Position numbers and translations under genes: made by a program
Notes under the pieces: model-generated
Told to the model about the DNA's origin: nothing
What the model saw: the letters and a program-made list of their open reading frames with translations, nothing else
The model's database searches: none
Assembly (NCBI RefSeq): GCF_900113185.1
Contig: NZ_FOZD01000001.1
Coordinates: 2,232,001-2,296,000, forward strand
Reading direction: 5' to 3'
Origin: Agromyces sp. CF514
Lineage (GTDB): Bacteria; Actinomycetota; Actinomycetes; Actinomycetales; Microbacteriaceae
Length of the DNA stretch: 64,000 bases
Shown here: piece by piece, positions 25,241 through 33,840 of the stretch
How the letters are laid out: each line of letters opens with the position of its first letter
Position numbering within the stretch: the stretch's first letter is position 1

Positions 25241-26382
25241 GCCTCGATCGCGCGGCGCTGTCGGTTCATGGCATCGAGCACGCGCACAATGTCTTCATCG
25301 ACACCGGGTGCGAGGTGACCGTACACGCTGATCGTGGTGTCGATCTTCTCGTGCCCGAGCTTGTTCTGAACGGCGTTTAGGGGTGCGCCGGCTGCGAGCA
25401 GCCACGACGCGTACGTGTGGCGCAGGTCGTGAATGTTGGGTGTCTTGCCGACGTTGGCTTTCTCGACGGCACGTTTCCAGATGCGCGTGTTGAACATGCC
25501 GTACCAGAGGCGTCCACCCTCGACACCGTGGAACACGAGCTGGTCTCCACCCTGACGCGGCGGAAGGCTATCTACTACCTCTTGGGGGAGCGGGATGGAC
25601 CTGCGACCTTTCGCGGACTTCGGCACACCCAGAACGGGCACACCATCGACACCCTTCTTCCATGCCTTGTTGATCGACACGGTTGGGGTTCGCTTGGAGC
25701 GGTCAATGTCGGACCATGTCAGCGCGGTCGCTTCACCCCAACGGCATCCGGTGTTTGCCATGAAGATGACGAGCGGCTTGTAGTGGTTGGGGACGTGCTC
25801 GAGGATGACGTCGAATTCGTCGCGTGTGAGGAACACTCCCTCACGTGACTGCCCCCTGGTGATGCGCACACCGGACACGGGGTTGTCGCTGATGAGTTTG
25901 CGTTCCTTCGCGGCAGTGAAGATGTTGGACAGGAGCGCACGATAGTTCGCGACCGTCTTTGGTGCGACAGTCTGCCCTTTGCGCGAGCCTGATGGTTGCT
26001 GTTCGACCCAGTGCACCCATTGGCCGATGTCGTCTCGTGTGATGGCGTCGATGGGGTGGTCGCCGAGAAGGGGGAGGAACGCGTTAGTCATGCGTTCGTA
26101 GCCGCGCCTGGTGCCGGGTTGGATGCCTGTGAGGATGCCTGATTCGGGGGATAGGTAGGTTGCTGTCCATTCGGCGAGGGTGGGGATCTGGTGCCCGGAT
26201 GCGTCACGTTTGGCGAGGAGTTCGCGCGCGGCTTTCCCACCGTATTTGCCCACCCATGCTGCGAACTGGTCGGCGGCTCCCTTGTCGGGCAGAGTCTCGG
26301 TCTTGACCTTGCCGTCGATGCGGAACTGAATCCGCCAGACGACTTCGCCCGACTTGAGCTTGAACGGACGCGCCTTAGGCAT
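25237..26382 (-). CDS. int: Tyrosine-type site-specific integrase
   Basis: 381 residues, normal for phage integrases. An N-terminal arm-binding region (MPKARPFKLKSGEVVWRIQF) is followed by a SAM-like core-binding domain (about 70-165) and the catalytic domain. Catalytic residues are visible: Arg214 in NTGCRWGE, His318 and Arg321 in HDLRH, His344 in LGHEK and nucleophile Tyr354 in ISVYGHL; a Lys lies in KSAKGRR near 258. It would recombine attP with tRNA-His. Two bases separate it from the upstream 71-residue gene, so they are cotranscribed. Confidence 0.95.
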   Translation of the reverse strand: MPKARPFKLKSGEVVWRIQFRIDGKVKTETLPDKGAADQFAAWVGKYGGKAARELLAKRDASGHQIPTLAEWTATYLSPESGILTGIQPGTRRGYERMTNAFLPLLGDHPIDAITRDDIGQWVHWVEQQPSGSRKGQTVAPKTVANYRALLSNIFTAAKERKLISDNPVSGVRITRGQSREGVFLTRDEFDVILEHVPNHYKPLVIFMANTGCRWGEATALTWSDIDRSKRTPTVSINKAWKKGVDGVPVLGVPKSAKGRRSIPLPQEVVDSLPPRQGGDQLVFHGVEGGRLWYGMFNTRIWKRAVEKANVGKTPNIHDLRHTYASWLLAAGAPLNAVQNKLGHEKIDTTISVYGHLAPGVDEDIVRVLDAMNRQRRAIEA

Positions 26383-26384
26383 CG

Positions 26385-26600
26385 CTACATCGTCCGTCGA
26401 CCGCTGAGGCAGTCGGGGCAGACGTCAGACACCGGAACCTTGGTGGGCGAACCGTGCATGTTGATCCCGCCACCGCATTTCACGGGCTGGAACTCGTTGA
26501 CCGAGTAGCCCTCGCGAAGGTGGTAGATCACCTGATCGGGCTCCGGGTAGCGGTGAATGATCTCCGCGATGACCGTTCGCTCGGCGACTGAAGTACTCAT
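26385..26600 (-). CDS. Small Cys-containing protein in the integrase operon
   Basis: 71 residues with GGAGG five bases before the ATG. An N-terminal helix (VAERTVIAEIIHRYPEPDQV) and a C-terminal part with KCGGG and CPDC could bind zinc through three cysteines plus one His (NMHGS). It sits directly between the iterated repeats and int. A recombination directionality factor is possible by position, but no known excisionase pattern is evident. Unknown function. Confidence 0.6.
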   Translation of the reverse strand: MSTSVAERTVIAEIIHRYPEPDQVIYHLREGYSVNEFQPVKCGGGINMHGSPTKVPVSDVCPDCLSGRRTM

Positions 26601-26617
26601 CGGAACCTCCTGAGGCC

Positions 26618-26653
26618 CGATGTAGTGTGCGATGTAGTGTTCGCTGTATTAAT
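26618..26653. repeat. 12-base iterons upstream of the integrase operon
   Basis: CGATGTAGTGTG and CGATGTAGTGTT stand in tandem with an exact 12-base period, followed by a degenerate third copy CGCTGTATTAAT. They lie between the tRNA end and the start of the 71-residue gene, where arm-type integrase sites, a directionality-factor site or promoter operators are expected. Confidence 0.6.
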
Positions 26654-26676
26654 GGGCCTACAGGCCAGTATATACG

Positions 26677-26715
26677 TGGGGTGAGTAACGGGGCTTGAAC
26701 CCGCGACCTCCTGGA
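26677..26715. other. Probable prophage attachment site (right end) in the tRNA-His 3' half
   Basis: The integrase operon lies directly beyond the 3' end of tRNA-His and reads away from it, the usual geometry of tyrosine-integrase phages that insert in a tRNA 3' half and restore it. The core length cannot be fixed because the other att copy is outside the window. A small dyad GGCCT-AC-AGGCC is just outside at 26655-26666. Confidence 0.6.
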
Positions 26716-26753
26716 CCACAACCAGGCGCTCTACCAACTGAGCTATACCCACC
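26677..26753 (-). tRNA. tRNA-His (GTG)
   Basis: On the minus strand the cloverleaf has acceptor GTGGGTA/TACTCAC, D arm GCTC/GAGC, anticodon stem CCTGG/CCAGG with loop TTGTGGT, and T arm GCGGG/CCCGT. The extra G(-1) opposite C73 is diagnostic for tRNA-His, and CCA is encoded. The 3' end points into the prophage. Confidence 0.95.
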
Positions 26754-26795
26754 ATGCGCCTGTTCGTCTCGCGATCAGGCAACTCAACGAGCTTA

Positions 26796-27416
26796 CTACA
26801 CCTTTGCGTCGAATTCGTTCACGACGGCCTCGGCGATGTCGTGCAGCTCGGCGCTCGTCGGCCCTGGGTCGGCCACGAAGACCGCACGGCGGTAGTACCG
26901 CAGTTCGCGGATCGATTCGAGGATGTCGGCGAGGGCGCGATGCCCGCCGTTCTTCGCAGGCGACTGGAAGTACGCCCGCGGATACCAGCGTCGTGCGAGC
27001 TCCTTGATGGAGGACACGTCGACGTTGCGGTAGTGCAGGTGCCCGTCGAGGCGGGGCATGTACCGCGCGAGGAATGCGCGATCAGTGCCGATCGAGTTGC
27101 CTGCGAGCGGCGCCTTCTGCTCTTCGGGGATGTGCTTGAGCACGTACTCGAGCACCTGGTACTCGGCGTCGGCGACGCTCACGCCGTTCGGGATCTCTTC
27201 GATCAGGCCGGATTCGGTGTGCATGTTGCGCACGAACTCGCCCATGTTCTCGAGTGCGCTCGCGTCGGGGCGGATGACGATGTCGAGCCCCTCGTCGACG
27301 GGGTTCAGGTCGTAGTCCGTGATCACGACGGCGATCTCGACGAGTTCGTCGACTTCGAGGTCGAGGCCGGTCATCTCGCAGTCGATCCAGACCAGACGGT
27401 CGCTCGCAGTTGCCAT
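26796..27416 (-). CDS. orn: Oligoribonuclease (3'-5' exonuclease, DEDDh)
   Basis: 206 residues from the ATG at 27416. Exo motifs are clear: [11 protein letters not shown] (Exo I, Asp and Glu), [12 protein letters not shown] (Exo II region) and the final segment [13 protein letters not shown] (His and Asp of Exo III). Orn degrades two- to five-base RNAs to mononucleotides, including pGpG. Its place beside tRNA-His is a conserved actinobacterial arrangement. The start has no Shine-Dalgarno but TAGACT seven bases upstream, so the mRNA is probably leaderless. Confidence 0.96.
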   Translation of the reverse strand: MATASDRLVWIDCEMTGLDLEVDELVEIAVVITDYDLNPVDEGLDIVIRPDASALENMGEFVRNMHTESGLIEEIPNGVSVADAEYQVLEYVLKHIPEEQKAPLAGNSIGTDRAFLARYMPRLDGHLHYRNVDVSSIKELARRWYPRAYFQSPAKNGGHRALADILESIRELRYYRRAVFVADPGPTSAELHDIAEAVVNEFDAKV

Positions 27417-27423
27417 GCCCGCG

Positions 27424-27429
27424 AGTCTA
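27424..27429 (-). promoter_or_regulatory. -10 box of a leaderless orn promoter
   Basis: TAGACT on the minus strand ends seven bases before the orn ATG, which would put the transcription start at or next to the A of ATG. No convincing -35 is present. Confidence 0.45.
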
Positions 27430-27476
27430 CCGGTGAGCTCCGACACGAGCGGATGTCGCGTGCCGGTCCGTGCCGG

Positions 27477-28609
27477 TCACGGTCGGGTGGCGATGGCCTC
27501 GACGCGCTCCGCCCCGAGGGTCGCGCCGTGCTGGCCCCGGAGCCGCTCGCCCGTGCGGGCGGCGCGGGCGCGGAGGTCGGGATCCGACAGCATCGCGGTG
27601 ATGGCGTCGCGCAGCGTCTCGGCCGACGCATCGCGGGGGAGCGTCCGCCCGATGCCGGCTCGCTCGACGATTCCGCCGGTCATCCGCTGATCCGAGGTCG
27701 GATCGAGCGGGAGCACCAGGATCGGGACTCCGTGCGCGAGCGCGCGCATCGTGGTGGAGTGGCCGCCGTGGCCGATCACGAGGTCCGCGTGCGGCATGAT
27801 CTCGGCGTGCGGTGCGCGGCCGCGGATCTCGACGTTCGGGAGCGCGGCGAGTTCGCCGTCGACGGCGGCGCCGCCGGTCGTGACGATCGCCCCCACCCCG
27901 GGCCGCTGGTCGGCGAGCGTGCCGAGCGCGGCGATGATCCTCCGGTACACGTCCCCTGCCTGCGCTGCCAGGCGGAGCTGAGGCTCACGAGCACGAGCCG
28001 CGGGGCATCGTCGGATCGAGGGGCCGGAGGCGCCCCGTGCTCGGTCGTGCCGAGCCAGTCGAACGCGAACCGGATGTCGGTGCCGTGCGCGGGGTCCAGG
28101 GCCGGGTCGGGCGGCAGCAGGAGGGCGTCCACGCGGTCCAGCAGCCGGCGTGGGGCCAGCCCGACGGGGCGGAGCGCCGCGTTGACCGCCGGGTTCCCCA
28201 ACCCGTCGCTCCAGAACGCCCCGAACGAGTGGAAGAGCGCGGCCGTCGGGCGCCCAGCACGGATCGACTCGCGCATCGAGCCGAGCATGGTGCCGTCGAT
28301 GACGACCGCGTCGGCGGAGTGCGCGCTGAGGAGCGCGCGCACCTCACGGGCGACCGAGCGCCCCAGGGCCATTCGGCCGAGGGCCGGCGCATGCCCCGCA
28401 GGCCCCGCCGGCCGTGTGACGTCGAGCCCGGCGAGGGCGCGGATCGGCACGGTGCCGATCGCGTCCGGCCAGTCGTCGCCGCGGCGGGGGCTCAGCCCGG
28501 CGATCGTGACCCGGTGCCCCCGTGCCGCGAGTTCGCGGGCGACCGCGATCGTCGGCGGGACGTTCCCGCCGATGTCCGCGCTGACGAAGAGCACGTCGAG
28601 CGTTCCCAT
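27477..28609 (-). pseudogene. Glycosyltransferase of the GT1/MGT type, interrupted by a frameshift
   Basis: The first part (28609 to about 27960) has the GT-B N-terminal start MGTLDVLFVSADIGGNVPPT and runs to LVLVSLSSAW. The conserved continuation (AGDVYRRIIAALGTLADQRP..., then the donor-sugar motif GHGGHSTTMRALAHGVP) is in another frame ending at 27477. One missing base near 27,955-27,990 would restore a protein of about 377 residues, the family length. It has a good ribosome site (GGGGAGG). Either a recent inactivating mutation or a sequencing error is possible; a GGGG run is at the junction. Confidence 0.8.
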
Positions 28610-28794
28610 CGAGACCTCCCCGTGCGATCACCGGTCACGTGTCCGAGCGACGTGGATGCCGGTGCCGCCGGAATCAGCATGCTCGTCTGCGACCGCTGGC
28701 GCCAGAGGGACGGCTCGGCCCGCAAGCGGCCCGGTCGTGGCGGACCGACGGACTCGGGGGCCGATCGGTGGCGTCGCTGCCGGTCGGTGCAGCA

Positions 28795-28825
28795 CAGCCC
28801 GAACCCGCGGGGCGGGTTCGGGCTG
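28795..28825. terminator. Perfect 14-bp hairpin between glycosyltransferase and tRNA-Arg
   Basis: CAGCCCGAACCCGC pairs without mismatch with GCGGGTTCGGGCTG around GGG. It lies downstream of tRNA-Arg on the minus strand. There is no T run, which is common for terminators in high-GC actinobacteria. Confidence 0.6.
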
Positions 28826-28851
28826 GTGCGACAAGTGGTGACTGATCGGTG

Positions 28852-28924
28852 TGCCCCCGGCAGGAATCGAACCTGCGACCGTCAGATTAGAAGGCTGCTG
28901 CTCTATCCGCTGAGCTACGGGGGC
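28852..28924 (-). tRNA. tRNA-Arg (TCT)
   Basis: The 73-base cloverleaf has acceptor GCCCCCG/CGGGGGC with discriminator A, D arm GCTC/GAGC, T arm GCAGG/CCTGC and anticodon loop CTTCTAA. CCA is not encoded. In my folding the anticodon stem GCAGC/TCTGA has only three canonical pairs, which is weak. Confidence 0.88.
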
Positions 28925-28955
28925 CGGTTCGCCAAGCTTACCGGGCTTCAGGGGC

Positions 28956-30173
28956 TCAGCCTTCGATGGGCACCTCGGTGTCGTCGTCGACGGGTCTCCC
29001 GGCGGCATCCGGAGCACGTTTCCTGAGCGCGAGGCCGATGAGCGGGAACAGGAGCACCGAGATCATGCCGGCCCCGACGAGGGCAGCCGCGGTGCCCGTC
29101 GAGATGTCGCCGGTGTCGACGCCGATTCCGGTCACCGCGACGATGATCGGGAGGCCCGTCGCACCGAACAGCGCGGTCGCGGCCACCGTCCAGCGGTCGG
29201 ATCCTGCGGGGGCCGCGAGCATCGACGGGATGCCGCGCACGACGAGCAGCAACCCCACGAACACGGGGACCAGTGCCAGCGTCGCGGGGTTCGCGAGCGC
29301 TCCGAGGTCGAACGTCACGCCCGTCATGATGAAGAACACGGGCACGAGGAATCCGTAGCCGAGCGCCTCGACCTTGATCTCGAGCAGGTCGTGGTCGCGC
29401 TCGGGTGCTCCCGACAGGAGCACGCGGTAGAGCACTCCCGCGGTGAACGCGCCGAGCAGCATGTCGAGGTCCAGCACGATGCTGAGCGCGAGCAGGGCGA
29501 TGAGCACGAGCATCACGAGGCGTACGCCGAACTGGGCGCTCGTGTGCATCGTCGCGGTGATGACCACGTGCAGCCGCTTGCCGTGGCCCTTCGCCGCCAT
29601 GTAGATCGCGAGACCGGCGATGAGTGCGAAGACGAGGAGCACGATCGCCGCGAGCGCGGGCGTGCGCCCCGTGAGGAAGAGCGAGATCGCGAGCAGCGGG
29701 CCGAACTCGCCGATGGCCCCGAGCGCGATGACCGAGATCCCGAACGGCGTCTTCAGGTCGCCCGCGTCGCGGAGGATCGGCATGATCGTGCCGAGCGCGG
29801 TCGAGGTCAGCGCGATGCCGACGAACGCGGCCGAGGGGATGTCCGGCGCGAAGAGCACCGCGATGCCGAACCCCGCGGCGAGCGAGACGAGCCAACCGAC
29901 GCCGGCCCGCGTCAGCGGACGACCCCGGATCGTGCGGAAGTCGATCTCGTTTCCCGCGAGGAAGAAGAGCATGGCCAGGCCGAGGTCGGAGAGCAGCTTG
30001 ACGAAGTCGTCGGGCTGGATCCACCCGAGCACCGAGGGTCCGAGCAGGATCCCGAGCACGATTTCGAAGACCACCAGCGGCACGGCCACCCAGTGCCCGA
30101 CGGCCCGCACCAGCAGCGGCGCCGTGACCGCGACCAACGGGATGAGCACCATGGTGCCGATCGAGATCTCCAC
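28956..30173 (-). CDS. Cation:proton antiporter, CPA2 (Kef/NapA) type
   Basis: 405 residues from the GTG at 30173, which has GGAGA seven bases upstream; longer versions begin with an Arg/Ala-rich stretch unlike a membrane protein. There are about 12 membrane helices. Typical elements are the early [34 protein letters not shown] and [20 protein letters not shown]. No TrkA-N or RCK regulatory domain follows, so it is a minimal antiporter for Na+ or K+ against H+. The C-terminus is a short acidic tail. Confidence in ion specificity is low. Confidence 0.88.
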   Translation of the reverse strand: MEISIGTMVLIPLVAVTAPLLVRAVGHWVAVPLVVFEIVLGILLGPSVLGWIQPDDFVKLLSDLGLAMLFFLAGNEIDFRTIRGRPLTRAGVGWLVSLAAGFGIAVLFAPDIPSAAFVGIALTSTALGTIMPILRDAGDLKTPFGISVIALGAIGEFGPLLAISLFLTGRTPALAAIVLLVFALIAGLAIYMAAKGHGKRLHVVITATMHTSAQFGVRLVMLVLIALLALSIVLDLDMLLGAFTAGVLYRVLLSGAPERDHDLLEIKVEALGYGFLVPVFFIMTGVTFDLGALANPATLALVPVFVGLLLVVRGIPSMLAAPAGSDRWTVAATALFGATGLPIIVAVTGIGVDTGDISTGTAAALVGAGMISVLLFPLIGLALRKRAPDAAGRPVDDDTEVPIEG

Positions 30174-30283
30174 GAACCACTCTCCTCGCCCCCGTGCGGC
30201 GAGCGCGCACCCCGGGGCCGATGCTACCGCTCGGGGCGCCCCTCCGTAGTCCGGGCGAAACACGTGGGCGGTATCGTCGTCGC

Positions 30284-31105
30284 ATGCGAGACCTGCAGGC
30301 GAGCATCATCGCCGAACTCAACGTCAAGCCCGTCGTCGAGCCCGCCGAAGAGGTGCGCGCTCGGGTCGAGTTCCTGAAGGACTACCTGCGCGTCACCGGG
30401 GCCTCCGGGCTCGTGCTCGGCATCTCCGGCGGCCAGGACTCCTCGCTCGCGGGTCGGCTCTGCCGCATCGCCGTTGACGAGCTCGTCGCCGAGGGCCTGC
30501 CGGCGAGGTTCATCGCCGTGCGGCTCCCGTACGGCGTGCAGCACGACGAGGCGGATGCCGCGCTGGCGCTCGAGTTCATCGAGCCGCAGGAGACCGTCGT
30601 CTTCAACGTCCGACACGGCGTCGACGGACTCGCCGAGGACTTCTCGGATGCCGCAGGGCAGCCGATCAGCGACTTCGGCAAGGGCAACGTCAAGGCGCGC
30701 ATGCGCATGGTGGCCCAGTACGCGCTCGCGGGGGAGTCCGGCCTGCTCGTGGTCGGCACCGATCATGCTGCCGAGGCGGTGACCGGGTTCTTCACCAAGT
30801 TCGGCGACGGGGGAGCCGACGTGCTGCCGCTCACGGGCCTCACGAAACGACAGGGCCGCGCACTCCTGCAGTACCTCGGCGCGCCCGACCGGTTGTACCT
30901 GAAGACCCCGACGGCCGATCTGCTCGACGGCGATCCGGGTCAGGCCGACGAGGCGAACCTCGGACTCGGCTATGCCGACATCGACGCCTTCCTCGAGGGC
31001 GAGGAGATCGCCCCCGACATCGCCGAGCGCATCGAGGCCAGGTTCCTGCAGACCAGGCACAAGCGCACCGTGCCGGTGTCGATGTTCGACGACTGGTGGC
31101 GTTGA
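30284..31105 (+). CDS. nadE: NH3-dependent NAD+ synthetase
   Basis: 273 residues, the length of the ammonia-dependent class; there is no glutaminase domain. The PP-loop is [10 protein letters not shown], followed by [20 protein letters not shown] and the substrate-binding [10 protein letters not shown]. The end [10 protein letters not shown] is typical. It converts nicotinic acid adenine dinucleotide, ATP and NH3 to NAD+. The ATG has TATCGT six bases upstream and no Shine-Dalgarno, so it is probably leaderless. A strong hairpin follows. Confidence 0.95.
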   Translation: MRDLQASIIAELNVKPVVEPAEEVRARVEFLKDYLRVTGASGLVLGISGGQDSSLAGRLCRIAVDELVAEGLPARFIAVRLPYGVQHDEADAALALEFIEPQETVVFNVRHGVDGLAEDFSDAAGQPISDFGKGNVKARMRMVAQYALAGESGLLVVGTDHAAEAVTGFFTKFGDGGADVLPLTGLTKRQGRALLQYLGAPDRLYLKTPTADLLDGDPGQADEANLGLGYADIDAFLEGEEIAPDIAERIEARFLQTRHKRTVPVSMFDDWWR

Positions 31106-31122
31106 CCGGCATCGTTGGAAAC

Positions 31123-31159
31123 GCGTGACGCCCCGCCCTGAGCGGGCGGGGCGTCACGC
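31123..31159. terminator. Bidirectional terminator between convergent genes
   Basis: GCGTGACGCCCCGCCC pairs with GGGCGGGGCGTCACGC over 16 bp around a five-base loop. It stands between nadE (plus) and the membrane protein gene (minus), whose 3' ends face each other, and can serve both. Confidence 0.75.
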
Positions 31160-31173
31160 AGGCGCGGGTCCGG

Positions 31174-31851
31174 TCAGGCGCGGGCGTCGTCCAGCGGCTG
31201 GGCCACGGGCTGCGTCGCGGACTGGGTCGGCGTGGGTGCGGTGTCGCGTGCGGGCTCGGCAGGGGTCGCGATCTCGGTGGCCGAGCGGTAGCGCTCGTGG
31301 TGCTGTTCCGCGACCCAGGTGTCCTGCGCCTCGAGTTCGGTCTGCTCAGGATCCTGGCGCTGTGCGCGCCAACGCGCGAGGTCGTTCTGGAACTGCTTGC
31401 GCGCCCGCGAGGGGTGGCGCTGCCAGTCGAGCAGGCGGTCGCGGAACTCGGCGACCGCGGGGTCGAGCTGGTAGCCGAACGTCGCCGACGCGCGCTTCAG
31501 CTCGTGGAGCTGGTGCGCCGCCCAGTTCGCCGCGACATCCGAACCGCGGATGGGCAGAAGCCGCACGTGGATGTCGGCCTGGCCGACGGTGCGGTCGGCC
31601 AGCACCTGCTCCTGCGGTGTGAGCGAGTTCCACACGGACGCCTCGGTCGCGGCGTCGACGAGTGCGGCGATCGCGGCGGTCTTCAGTTCGCGGTCGCGCT
31701 GATCGACGATCCGGCGCACGGCGCCCGTCGCGATCCACGCGCCGAGCAATGCCGCGACCACGACCGCGACGAAGAGCACTCCGGCCGCGAAGATGATCGG
31801 TTCCGCTTCGCTCGACGTGAGCCATGAGATGAGATCGTTCCACCACTGCAT
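31174..31851 (-). CDS. Single-pass membrane protein of unknown function
   Basis: 225 residues. One membrane helix (about 17-40, IIFAAGVLFVAVVVAALLGA) is followed by a cytoplasmic helical region with basic and acidic residues (RIVDQRDRELKTAAIAALVD, WQRHPSRARKQFQNDLARWR) and a Pro/Thr-rich tail. No family is recognised. No Shine-Dalgarno precedes the ATG; TAGCCT lies six bases upstream, so the mRNA is probably leaderless. It converges on nadE. Confidence 0.72.
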   Translation of the reverse strand: MQWWNDLISWLTSSEAEPIIFAAGVLFVAVVVAALLGAWIATGAVRRIVDQRDRELKTAAIAALVDAATEASVWNSLTPQEQVLADRTVGQADIHVRLLPIRGSDVAANWAAHQLHELKRASATFGYQLDPAVAEFRDRLLDWQRHPSRARKQFQNDLARWRAQRQDPEQTELEAQDTWVAEQHHERYRSATEIATPAEPARDTAPTPTQSATQPVAQPLDDARA

Positions 31852-31964
31852 GAGCGAAGGCTAACCGCTGGCACGGCATGCGCCCGGCAGGGCGCCCGGC
31901 GTGCCGACGGTGCGCGCGTCGATCCCGACGCGCGCACCGTCTCAGCCGCAGGCGGCGAGCCGGG

Positions 31965-32972
31965 TCAGCCGAGGACCGTGCCGTGCGCGGCGAACGGCTC
32001 GATGCGTGCGATCTCGTCTTCGGTGAGCGGCGGCGCGTCGAGGGCGGCGACGTTCTGCTCGAGCTGTGCGACGCTCGACGCGCCGATGAGCGCGCTCGCG
32101 ACGAGCGGCTGGCGGAGCACCCACGAGAGGGCGAGCTGCGCGATGCTCTGCCCGCGCTCCTCGGCGATGGTCGCGAGCCCGCGCACGCGCTCGAGGTATT
32201 CGGCACTGATGCGGTCGGGCGAGAGGAACCGGCTGGTCGCCGCACGCGAGTCTGCGGGCACGTCGCCCGACAGGTATCGGTCGGTGAGCAGGCCCTGTGC
32301 GAGCGGCGAGAAGACGATGCTCGCGGCCCCGACCTCTTCGAGCACCGGGAAGAGCCCCTCTTCGATGTGGCGGTCGAACATCGAGTAGCGCGGCTGGTGG
32401 ATGAGCAGCGGCACGCCCTCGGCCGCGAGCGCCGCGGCCGCCGCGGCGGTCTGCTCGGGCGAGTAGTTCGAGATGCCGACGTAGAGGGCCTTGCCCTGGC
32501 GCACCGCCGAGACGAGCGCGCCCATGGTCTCCTCGATCGGGGTCTCGGGGTCGGGCCGGTGCGAGTAGAAGATGTCGACGTAGTCGAGGCCGAGGCGCCC
32601 GAGGCTCTGGTCGAGCGAGGCGAGCAGGTACTTGCGGGAGCCGTGGTCGCCGTAGGGGCCGGGCCACATGTCGTAGCCGGCCTTCGACGAGACGATGATC
32701 TCGTCTCGATACGGGGCGAGGTCGGTCGCGAGGATGCGGCCGAAGTTCTCCTCGGCGCTGCCGTAGGGCGGTCCGTAGTTGTTCGCGAGGTCGAAGTGCG
32801 TGATTCCGAGGTCGAATGCGCGGCGGACGATCGCGCGCTGGGTGTCGAGCGGACGGTCGTGCCCGAAGTTGTGCCAGAGGCCGAGCGAGAGGGCCGGGAG
32901 CTTGAGTCCGCTGCGGCCGATTCGGTTGTACTGCATGTCGTCGTAGCGCGTCGGGTCTGCCAGGAAGGTCAT
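31965..32972 (-). CDS. Aldo/keto reductase (YghZ-like)
   Basis: 335 residues in the TIM-barrel AKR family. Catalytic residues are visible: Asp and Tyr in HFDLANNYGPPYG, Lys in VSSKAGYDMWPG, and His in DIFYSHRPDPETP. The sequence DMWPGPYGDHGSRKYLLASL is characteristic of the YghZ/AKR14 group, which reduces L-glyceraldehyde 3-phosphate and methylglyoxal. NADPH is the expected cofactor. The ATG has TAGAGT six bases upstream and no ribosome site, so it is probably leaderless. Confidence 0.92.
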   Translation of the reverse strand: MTFLADPTRYDDMQYNRIGRSGLKLPALSLGLWHNFGHDRPLDTQRAIVRRAFDLGITHFDLANNYGPPYGSAEENFGRILATDLAPYRDEIIVSSKAGYDMWPGPYGDHGSRKYLLASLDQSLGRLGLDYVDIFYSHRPDPETPIEETMGALVSAVRQGKALYVGISNYSPEQTAAAAAALAAEGVPLLIHQPRYSMFDRHIEEGLFPVLEEVGAASIVFSPLAQGLLTDRYLSGDVPADSRAATSRFLSPDRISAEYLERVRGLATIAEERGQSIAQLALSWVLRQPLVASALIGASSVAQLEQNVAALDAPPLTEDEIARIEPFAAHGTVLG

Positions 32973-33106
32973 GCGTCGACTCTATTGCGAGCGTCCGACG
33001 AGCGGCGGCGCCGACTCGTCCTCCCCGGCGGGCCGGCACGAGCGGCTCCGCACCGACCGGCCCGCGGGCCGGGGCGCGTCGCCCTGGAGCGAGGAGAGTC
33101 GGGGCA

Positions 33107-33150
33107 CGCGGCATCCGGTGCTGAAACGGCACGAGGCGCCGGATGCCGCG
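33107..33150. promoter_or_regulatory. 15-bp inverted repeat upstream of ssb
   Basis: CGCGGCATCCGGTGC pairs with GCGCCGGATGCCGCG, with one G-U pair, around a 14-base loop. It contains the genome-frequent heptamer GGATGCC in both orientations. It may be a terminator, an operator for the downstream ssb gene, or a genomic repeat. Confidence 0.45.
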
Positions 33151-33201
33151 GCAACGACACCGGAGCCGACCATGTCGGCAGCAACCACAAGGAGCAGACA
33201 C

Positions 33202-33771
33202 ATGACCGACAACATCACCGTGATCGGCGCCGTGGGCAGCGACCCGCGCGTGCACACGACGCCCCAGGGCCTCACGATCACCTCGTTCCGCCTCGCCTCG
33301 ACCCGGCGCGTCTACGACCGGGCGAAGGGAACCTGGGAGGACGGCGACACCAACTGGTACACCGTCTCGACGTTCCGCCAGCTCGCGAAGAACGCCTCGG
33401 CCTCGATCCGGCGCGGCGATCGCGTCGTCGTGCACGGGCGGCTGCGGCTGCGCTCGTGGGAGAGCGGCGAGAAGGCCGGCACGGCGATCGAGATCGACGC
33501 CGAGGCGGTCGGCCACGACCTCACCTGGGGCACGACGTCGCTCTCGAAGACGCGGTCGACGGCGTCGTCGGGCGCACCGGATGCCTCGGCAGCCGGTGAC
33601 GCGACTGCGACCGCAGACGGCTGGCCGACCGATTCGACCGAGCCGTCGGTCGAGCTCGACGCGCGGGCCGTGGCCGCGTTCGCGTCCGACGACGACTCCG
33701 CAGAGGGGCTCGCCGACGCGTCGGACGGCGAGCGCATCCTCGACGATCACACCGCAGCGCTCCCGTTCTGA
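33202..33771 (+). CDS. ssb: Single-stranded DNA-binding protein (paralogue)
   Basis: 189 residues. The OB fold occupies residues 1-110 (ITVIGAVGSDPRV, TSFRLASTRRVYDR, NWYTVSTFRQLAKNA, GDRVVVHGRLRLRSW). A disordered acidic linker ends in ILDDHTAALPF, close to the D-D-x-x-x-x-L/I-P-F tip through which SSB recruits repair and replication proteins. It is not next to rpsF/rpsR/rplI, where the essential ssb usually lies, so it is more likely a second copy used in competence or repair. The AAGGAG site is nine bases before ATG. Confidence 0.88.
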   Translation: MTDNITVIGAVGSDPRVHTTPQGLTITSFRLASTRRVYDRAKGTWEDGDTNWYTVSTFRQLAKNASASIRRGDRVVVHGRLRLRSWESGEKAGTAIEIDAEAVGHDLTWGTTSLSKTRSTASSGAPDASAAGDATATADGWPTDSTEPSVELDARAVAAFASDDDSAEGLADASDGERILDDHTAALPF

Positions 33772-33840
33772 CCTCGTCCCGAAGCCCGCACCGCCTAGAC
33801 TCGCCTTCGGATGCATCCGAGGCATCTCGATGGGGGAACG

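Larger units (their letters stand above)
1..26677. mobile_element. Right-hand part of an integrated siphovirus prophage
   Basis: Gene order is the standard siphovirus late module: HNH, terminase, portal, head, connectors, tail tube, chaperones, tape measure, tail tip, lysis, fibres. It is followed by a tyrosine integrase that abuts the 3' end of tRNA-His. Wobble-base use differs from the G/C-ending codons of the host part. The left end, with replication and immunity genes and the second att site, is outside the window. All structural reading frames look intact, so the element may be functional, but this cannot be judged from one end alone. Confidence 0.93.

Noticed and set aside
26754-28841. 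A 695-codon plus-strand frame opposite orn and the glycosyltransferase
   Set aside because: It runs through a tRNA region and reads Arg/Ala/Gly-rich noise, while orn on the other strand has all catalytic motifs.
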